64,000 nucleotides of DNA from Neisseria montereyensis (lineage in GTDB: Bacteria; Pseudomonadota; Gammaproteobacteria; Burkholderiales; Neisseriaceae). Positions 58,551 through 64,000 of the stretch are shown here, one piece after another. The first letter of the stretch is position 1. The number at the start of each line of letters is the position of its first letter. The notes under the pieces were generated by a model that worked only from the letters and a program-made list of their open reading frames with translations, searched no databases and was not told the origin of the DNA. The translations under genes and the position numbers were made by a program. The stretch spans positions 62,001 to 126,000 of the forward strand of contig NZ_JANUXW010000003.1 of assembly GCF_024834045.1 (NCBI RefSeq), in the 5' to 3' direction.

Positions 58551-59261
58551 ATGCCCGTTATCTTGATTATGCGTCCGCAAGCCCGTATTGCCGCCGATGC
58601 GGCCGAGTGTGAGGCGGCCGGCTGGCAGGCCGTTCCGTTTAGTTTGACGCGTATAGAACCGGAAGAGCAGGCGCTGCACCAATTAAATGAGCGTTTTCAA
58701 AAAGCAGACGCAGTTTTTTGGGTGAGTCCGAGTGCCATCGAAATCGCGGCACCTTATATTGAATTTGTTTCAGACGGCCCTGTTCAATTGACCGTCGGCG
58801 AGGCCAGCAAACAGGCGTTGGCGGCTTTTTATCGGGGTGAGGTTATTTGTCCGGCAGCAGGAAACGACAGTGAAGCTTTATTGGCTTTAGATATCTGGCA
58901 GAAGTTACCACCTGCTGCGAAAGTATTGATTATCTGCGGTCATGGCGGGCGTGATTTTTTAAAAAAGGGGTTGCTGAAACGCGGGTTTGAAGTAGAAACA
59001 GCCGAAGTGTATTTCAGACGGCCGATAAGCCCCGATTGGGCGTTGTTCAAAGCAGTCAAACCGCAGGCCGCCTATATTACATCGACAGAAGCCGTGCGTA
59101 TTTTATTTGACTGCGTGCCCGAGGGAATAGCCGAATCGTTAAGAACCTTGCTATACTTCACCCATCACCCGCGTATTGCCGAGGTTTTGCGTAATGCAGG
59201 GGTACATAATATCAAGATGGTGCAACGGTTGGATAAAGAAGTGTTAATGCACTGTATGTAA
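58551..59261 (+). CDS. hemD: Uroporphyrinogen-III synthase
   Basis: Closes and rearranges hydroxymethylbilane to uroporphyrinogen III. The 236-residue protein is weakly conserved, as usual for HemD, but shows the two-lobe pattern with VFWVSPSAIEIA, TVGEASKQAL, LIICGHGGRDFL and AAYITSTEAVR. It starts the hemD-hemX-hemY run. hemC is not in the window. A decayed DUS (AAGGCCGTCTTAAA) lies directly before the ATG. Confidence 0.92.
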   Translation: MPVILIMRPQARIAADAAECEAAGWQAVPFSLTRIEPEEQALHQLNERFQKADAVFWVSPSAIEIAAPYIEFVSDGPVQLTVGEASKQALAAFYRGEVICPAAGNDSEALLALDIWQKLPPAAKVLIICGHGGRDFLKKGLLKRGFEVETAEVYFRRPISPDWALFKAVKPQAAYITSTEAVRILFDCVPEGIAESLRTLLYFTHHPRIAEVLRNAGVHNIKMVQRLDKEVLMHCM

Positions 59262-59293
59262 AAGAAGAATCGAAAAATGAGACGGAGTGAAGC

Positions 59294-60907
59294 ATGAGCG
59301 AAAACAAAGCGAATCCCCCCGAAGAAACACCAGATACATCTCAAAGCAGTCAGGATTCATCGAAACAGATGCTGGTTGTTTCTCAAGACGGAACGGTTAG
59401 GCCGTCTGAAACCACCGATAGCCAATCCGGTGAAAAAAACAGCTTGAAAAATAATAATGCTAACGCCGACAAGGGCAAAAACAGTTCGCCCGAAGAGAAA
59501 ACAGGCTTTGCCGCCGCCGCCCCGAATAATCCGGAACCGACAGGAAATCTTATGCCCGAATCAAAAAATCCCCAATCTCTCGTTACCCCCGCCGCCCCCG
59601 TTGTGATCAAACAATCGTCCGGCAGGGCCATTTCGGTTGTTGCTTTGGTGATATCCCTCATCGCACTCGGTGCGGGCGGGTTTGTGTTTGTACAAGGTCA
59701 GAATCTGTTGAAATCGCAAGAGCTGGATTTCAATAATAAGATAGATAAAGCCGCATTGGGTGAGTCGCAAAATGCTTCGTTGCTGCAAGAAAACCTCACC
59801 AAACAGGCGCAAACGCAAGCCGCTTTAGACCAATTGGCCGCCGCACAAAAACAAAATGCCGAAGGCCTTGCTGCAGCCAATCGCGGGTATCAGGAATTAT
59901 TAAAAGGCCGCGCCGACTGGTTGGTGGATGAAGTTGAAACCATGTTGAATCTGGCCGAGCAACAATTGATACTCACCGGAAACGTACCGGTTGCCATTAA
60001 TGTGCTGGAAAATATCGAAACCCGCTTGAGCCGTTTCAACCAACCCGAACTGCTGCCGATCAAACAAGCGGTAAGTAATGATTTGGGTGCTTTGAAAAAC
60101 CGTGAATATATTGATGTTTCCGGTGTGGCCTTGCGTTTGGACCGTTTGGAAACCACTTTGTCCGGCCTGCCGTTAATGGTAGACGGTACGTTGCAACCGG
60201 GCAATACCGCCGCCGCACCTGCCACCGCGCCGGCAGCCAATCTGCCTTGGTGGCAGGATGCATGGCAGAAAACGCTGGCAACATTAAAAGGCATGGTGGA
60301 AGTGCGTCGTTTGGAAAACAACGATGCCATGCTGATTGCCCCCGATCAAGTGTATTTTATGCGTGAAAACCTACGCCTGCGTCTGCTTGATGCCCGCACG
60401 GCTTTATTGAAAAACAATGGCGAAGTTTATCTCAACGATTTAAATATGATTGAAACGGCCGCCAAACAGTATTTCGATACCGAGTCGCCTGCCACACAAT
60501 CTTGGCTGCAAGAATTGGCGGCATTGAAAGCATTGGATTTACAGGCTGTTTCCGATGATGTTTTGAAAAACAGCCTGAATGCCGTGCGCCATTATCAGGA
60601 TAGCGTCCGCCCGAACCGTACCGTTGCTCTGCCCGAAGCTGCTTCCGAGCCGGTAACTTCGGCATCCGACTCGGCGGCATCTGCCCCATCTGCCGCTTCC
60701 GCAGCTTCCGCACCGGCGGCGCAAGCTTCCGCACCTAACGGCGCACCCGCTACCGCATCCGAACCGACACCCGTAGCACCGACTTCGCCTTCAACCTTGA
60801 GGCCGAAAACCGAAGAAGAATCGAATGCTGCCAAGCCGACAACCGTACCCCGTGAAAGCAAACCGGCTTCTTCTCCTGCTGCAACAGTGAAAGGGGAACG
60901 TGCATGA
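59294..60907 (+). CDS. hemX: HemX family membrane protein
   Basis: Inner-membrane protein found next to hemD; once labelled uroporphyrinogen methyltransferase, but no SAM motif is visible. The 537 residues have a polar, Asn/Ser/Glu-rich N-terminus (about 1-105), one membrane segment near 112-135 (AISVVALVISLIALGAGGFVF), a periplasmic helical domain (coiled-coil like from 150 to 210), and an Ala/Ser/Pro-rich tail from about 450. GGAG precedes the ATG, 32 bases after hemD, and it overlaps hemY by 4 bases. Confidence 0.88.
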   Translation: MSENKANPPEETPDTSQSSQDSSKQMLVVSQDGTVRPSETTDSQSGEKNSLKNNNANADKGKNSSPEEKTGFAAAAPNNPEPTGNLMPESKNPQSLVTPAAPVVIKQSSGRAISVVALVISLIALGAGGFVFVQGQNLLKSQELDFNNKIDKAALGESQNASLLQENLTKQAQTQAALDQLAAAQKQNAEGLAAANRGYQELLKGRADWLVDEVETMLNLAEQQLILTGNVPVAINVLENIETRLSRFNQPELLPIKQAVSNDLGALKNREYIDVSGVALRLDRLETTLSGLPLMVDGTLQPGNTAAAPATAPAANLPWWQDAWQKTLATLKGMVEVRRLENNDAMLIAPDQVYFMRENLRLRLLDARTALLKNNGEVYLNDLNMIETAAKQYFDTESPATQSWLQELAALKALDLQAVSDDVLKNSLNAVRHYQDSVRPNRTVALPEAASEPVTSASDSAASAPSAASAASAPAAQASAPNGAPATASEPTPVAPTSPSTLRPKTEEESNAAKPTTVPRESKPASSPAATVKGERA

Positions 60908-62130
60908 AAGCTTTGATTTGGATTATTATTTTATTCGCTGCCGCAGTCGGATTGGCGATGGCTGCCGGCACTTATAGCGGCAATGTGTATGTGGTTGCCG
61001 AACAAATGATGTTGCGCATCAACCTGCATGCTTTTGTTGTCGGTTTAATTGTATTGGTGGTGGTGCTGTATTTATTGGTACGTCTGATTGCCGGCATCTT
61101 GAATATTCCCGGCCGTATGCAACGTTTCGGTACCGCCCGCAAAGGCCGTAAAGCCACTCATGCTTTGAATAGTGCCGGTTTGGCTTTCTTTGAAGGCAAA
61201 TTTCAAAAAGCCGAGCAGGAAGCGGCCAAAGTATTGGCCAATAAAGAAGCCGGTGATAACCGTACTTTGGCATTGATGTTGGGTGCGCATGCCGCCGATC
61301 AAATGGATGATATCGAACTGCGCGACCGTTATTTAAAAGATATCGAATCATTGCCGGCCAAGCAGCAGCTTTCCCGCCATTTATTGTTGGCAGAATCTGC
61401 ACTTAGCCGACGCGATTATCCGGTTGCGGAAAACCATCTTAATGCCGCTGCGCAGATTAATGCCAGCCTTACCCGTTTGGTGCGCCTGCAATTGCGTTAT
61501 GCTTTTGATAAAGGCAATGCCCTTGAGGTTTTGGATAAATCTAACAAATTGGTAAAAGCCGGTGCGATTAACGATTATGAAGCCCAACAATATCAAAACT
61601 GGGCTTATCGCCGCCTATTGGATTTGGCTTCCGATCAAAGCGGTTTGAAAACCTGCCTGAAAAAGATTCCCGATAACTTGAAAACAGGTGAATTGTGTGT
61701 GGCCATTGCCAAAAAATACGAGCGTTTGGGCTTGTATAGTCAGGCGGTCAAATGGGTGGCCAATTATTATCCGAAAACCCACCAAATCGAATTATTGCAA
61801 CCTTTTGTTGAAAGTGTGCGCTTTCTGAGTGATCGGGAACAACGTAAAGCCATTGATATGGCAGACGGCTGGTTGAAAATAAATCCGGAAGATCCGCGCC
61901 TGTTGATGCACTTGGGGCAGTTGGCCTACGATAAACAGCTATGGGGCAAAGCCCAAGGCTATTTGGAAGCCAGCATTGCGTTACACCCCGAAATATCGGC
62001 ACGCTTGGCATTGGCAAAAGTGTTTGACGAATCCGGCCAGCCGGATAAAGCCGAAGTGCAGCGTAAGCTGGTGTTGGAAAACGTGGTTGAAGATGATGAA
62101 GATTTAGTGCCCTTATTGGAAAACAAATAA
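60904..62130 (+). CDS. hemY: HemY family TPR membrane protein
   Basis: Inner-membrane protein of the HemY_N/TPR family, co-conserved with hemD and hemX; role in heme synthesis unproven, and unrelated to the protoporphyrinogen oxidase also called HemY. The 408 residues have two membrane segments (about 3-22 and 41-63) and then TPR-type helices to the C-terminus (ALNSAGLAFFEGKFQKAEQEA, LLMHLGQLAYDKQLWGKAQGYLEAS). Its ATG overlaps the hemX stop (ATGA). Confidence 0.92.
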   Translation: MKALIWIIILFAAAVGLAMAAGTYSGNVYVVAEQMMLRINLHAFVVGLIVLVVVLYLLVRLIAGILNIPGRMQRFGTARKGRKATHALNSAGLAFFEGKFQKAEQEAAKVLANKEAGDNRTLALMLGAHAADQMDDIELRDRYLKDIESLPAKQQLSRHLLLAESALSRRDYPVAENHLNAAAQINASLTRLVRLQLRYAFDKGNALEVLDKSNKLVKAGAINDYEAQQYQNWAYRRLLDLASDQSGLKTCLKKIPDNLKTGELCVAIAKKYERLGLYSQAVKWVANYYPKTHQIELLQPFVESVRFLSDREQRKAIDMADGWLKINPEDPRLLMHLGQLAYDKQLWGKAQGYLEASIALHPEISARLALAKVFDESGQPDKAEVQRKLVLENVVEDDEDLVPLLENK

Positions 62131-62158
62131 TCCCAACATCGGTAAACTTTAACCGGAC

Positions 62159-62187
62159 AGGCCGTCTGAAACTGTTTCAGACGGCCT
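62159..62187 (+). terminator. DUS hairpin after hemY
   Basis: AGGCCGTCTGAAA and its complement form a 13-bp stem with a 3-base gap, so hemE is probably a separate unit. Confidence 0.75.
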
Positions 62188-62222
62188 TATATTGATAAAC
62201 GGACCGAAACCGAAAGCTTAAA

Positions 62223-63290
62223 ATGAATTCACTACAAAATGATACTTTTTTGCGGGCATTATTAAAACAACCTGTCGAATACACACCCATCTGGATGATG
62301 CGGCAGGCAGGCCGTTATCTGCCCGAATATAAAGCAACCCGTGCCCAAGCCGGCAGCTTTTTGGAATTATGTAAAAACACGGATTTGGCCACCGAAGTGA
62401 CCATACAGCCGCTGGATCGTTTTGATTTGGATGCGGCGATTTTATTTTCCGATATTCTGACTGTACCTGATGCGATGGGTTTGGGTTTGTATTTTTCGGA
62501 AGGCGAAGGCCCTAAATTCGAGCGTGCGCTACAACATGAGGCGGACATTGCCAAATTGGTCGTGCCCGATATGGCAGAATTGCAATATGTTTTCGATGCT
62601 GTTTCTTCTATTCGCCGCGCTTTAAACGGAAGGGTGCCGCTTATCGGCTTTTCAGGCAGCCCGTTTACCTTGGCCTGCTATATGGTGGAAGGCAGTAGCA
62701 GTAAAGAGTTTCGCACCATTAAGGGCATGATGTATTCACGCCCCGATTTGCTGCATAAGATTTTAGATACCAATGCGCAGGCGGTAACCGCTTATTTAAA
62801 TGCCCAAATCGAAGCCGGTGCCCAAGCGGTACAGATTTTTGATACTTGGGGCGGCGTGTTGAGTGATGCGGCTTTTGAAGCATTCAGCCTACGCTATATG
62901 AAACAGATTACAGACGGCCTCAAGCGCGAACACGAGGGCCGCCGTGTGCCGGTTATCCTGTTTACCAAAGGCGGCGGTTTATGGCTGGAAAAAATGGCGC
63001 AAACCGGTGCGGATGCATTGGGTTTGGATTGGTCGTGCAATATTGGCGAAGCACGCCGTAGGGTGGGGGATAAAGTGGCCTTGCAAGGTAATTTTGATCC
63101 GTTTGCCTTATTCGGTACGCCGGAAAGTATACGCAGTGAGGCAGCGCGGATTTTAGCGGCTTATGGTGAGGGTAGCGGGCATGTGTTTAATTTGGGGCAC
63201 GGCATTAATCAACATACCGATCCGGAACATGCCAAATTATTGGTAGATACCGTACACGAATTATCGCGCCAATATCATTCCGCCCAATAA
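62223..63290 (+). CDS. hemE: Uroporphyrinogen decarboxylase
   Basis: Decarboxylates the four acetate side chains of uroporphyrinogen III to coproporphyrinogen III. The 355 residues have the signature [14 protein letters not shown] near 20, the catalytic Asp in [36 protein letters not shown] and the C-terminal [15 protein letters not shown]. It follows hemDXY by 92 bases. Confidence 0.98.
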   Translation: MNSLQNDTFLRALLKQPVEYTPIWMMRQAGRYLPEYKATRAQAGSFLELCKNTDLATEVTIQPLDRFDLDAAILFSDILTVPDAMGLGLYFSEGEGPKFERALQHEADIAKLVVPDMAELQYVFDAVSSIRRALNGRVPLIGFSGSPFTLACYMVEGSSSKEFRTIKGMMYSRPDLLHKILDTNAQAVTAYLNAQIEAGAQAVQIFDTWGGVLSDAAFEAFSLRYMKQITDGLKREHEGRRVPVILFTKGGGLWLEKMAQTGADALGLDWSCNIGEARRRVGDKVALQGNFDPFALFGTPESIRSEAARILAAYGEGSGHVFNLGHGINQHTDPEHAKLLVDTVHELSRQYHSAQ

Positions 63291-63346
63291 AATACGTTTA
63301 TTATGTTCTCTTTATGAAGAAATAATATATTTGGTTTTTTAAGATG

Positions 63347-63377
63347 AAGGCCGTCTGAAAAATATTCAGACGGCCTT
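63347..63377 (+). terminator. DUS hairpin after hemE
   Basis: AAGGCCGTCTGAA and its complement form a 13-bp stem with a 5-base loop. Confidence 0.8.
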
Positions 63378-63497
63378 TAGATTTTTAAACATCATATTAT
63401 GATTCGGTTTATTTTGTTTGTTTGATAGAGAAATGCTTGCAAACTTTGCAGGCAGGGAGTATTTTGATATTTTTTTATTCATCTTGGGATTGTTATT

Positions 63498-64000
63498 ATG
63501 GGAAGAGAAGCTCCAGCCGTTTTCGGCAGTGTTTTTCATAAAGATATGCCGGTATTGGTTTTTGAAAATGGCGCATGGCAGAATGTGCGTTGGCAGGATA
63601 CCAAAGCAATTGAGTTAAGCCCCGGATCACATGCCTTGCATTATGGTAGCGAGTGTTTTGAGGGATTGAAAGCGTTCCGCCAGAAAGACGACAGCATTGT
63701 ATTGTTCCGCCCTGATGCGAATATTGCCCGTATGCAGCAAAGTGCCCGTTTATTGAATTTGCCTGTTCCGGATGCCGAAGCTTTTCATCGTGCATTGGTT
63801 GAGCTGGTGGCGCGTGCGGCCGATGATATTCCCGATGCGCCCGGCTCTTTGTATGTACGCCCGACACTTGTCGGTACCGATCCGGTTATCGGCAAAGCAG
63901 GTGTGGGGTCTGATTCTGCCATACTGTATATTTTGGCTTCCCCCGTCGGCGATTATTTTAAAGCCGGTGCGCCGATGAAATTATTGGTGGAAACCGAACA
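63498..64000 (+). CDS. ilvE: Branched-chain amino acid aminotransferase, 5' part cut by window edge
   Basis: PLP enzyme for the last step of Leu, Ile and Val synthesis. About 167 codons are visible from the ATG at 63498. The sequence APAVFGSVFHKDMPVL, LSPGSHALHYGSECFEGLKAFR, RPTLVGTDPVIGKAG and ILASPVGDYFKAGAPMKLLVET is that of class IV aminotransferases of the BCAT type. The PLP lysine lies beyond the right edge. Confidence 0.93.
   Translation, partial: MGREAPAVFGSVFHKDMPVLVFENGAWQNVRWQDTKAIELSPGSHALHYGSECFEGLKAFRQKDDSIVLFRPDANIARMQQSARLLNLPVPDAEAFHRALVELVARAADDIPDAPGSLYVRPTLVGTDPVIGKAGVGSDSAILYILASPVGDYFKAGAPMKLLVETE

Overview
The window is chromosomal DNA from a member of the Neisseriaceae, most likely a commensal Neisseria species. 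The main evidence is the 10-mer GCCGTCTGAA and its complement. It occurs many times, alone, inside genes, and above all as inverted pairs just after stop codons. This is the core of the neisserial DNA uptake sequence (DUS), here mostly in the 12-mer form AGGCCGTCTGAA (AG-DUS dialect). Gene content agrees: an HpuA/HpuB hemoglobin receptor, a heme oxygenase of the HemO type, Slam proteins, FolE2 and a bamE/fur divergent pair. I found no insertion sequence, prophage, CRISPR array, rRNA or tRNA.

Layout. 1-12 kb holds housekeeping genes: bamE (cut by the left edge), fur, aat, pyrG, fadD, mnmA, panD, kdsA, recB. 12-20 kb is an AT-rich iron/heme island. A hpuA-hpuB-hemO set runs on the minus strand. 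A Slam outer-membrane protein (the likely surface exporter of the HpuA lipoprotein) is divergent from hpuA, and a DyP-type heme peroxidase follows it. 20-32 kb has purN, a DUF3108 protein, a small lipoprotein, clpX, a PBP7-type endopeptidase, a nitronate monooxygenase-like enzyme, an NlpD-like LytM protein, fxsA, trpA, accD, folE2 and a trans-sulfuration enzyme. 32-48 kb has a methyltransferase, the SRP RNA gene ffs, an orphan HpnC-type squalene synthase, yqgE-ruvX, an rRNA cytosine methyltransferase, hslR, accA, fieF, a DUF455 ferritin-like gene, lolA, mfd, miaA and a second Slam gene. 48-53 kb is a molybdenum region: modABC (minus) divergent from moaD-moaE-mobA-moeA (plus). 53-64 kb has trmA, a 1277-residue flavin/iron-sulfur dehydrogenase, the heme-biosynthesis run hemD-hemX-hemY then hemE, and the start of ilvE (cut by the right edge).

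How the parts work together. The window covers both arms of heme supply: making it (hemD, hemE, hemX, hemY) and stealing and degrading it (hpuA, hpuB, hemO), with Fur as the likely iron sensor. The molybdenum cluster covers uptake plus late cofactor synthesis, so the organism should have at least one molybdoenzyme elsewhere. Most transcription units end in hairpins built from two inverted DUS copies.

Most unusual non-coding structure: an inverted pair of perfect 29-base arms at 41562-41701. Each arm carries GTAG plus a short palindrome, which is the architecture of REP/REPIN elements, and a diverged single copy sits against the recB stop codon. Other points of note are a DUS hairpin inside a coding sequence, a strong hairpin between hpuB and hemO, an hpuA lacking a homopolymer G tract, and a second Slam gene with no lipoprotein partner beside it.
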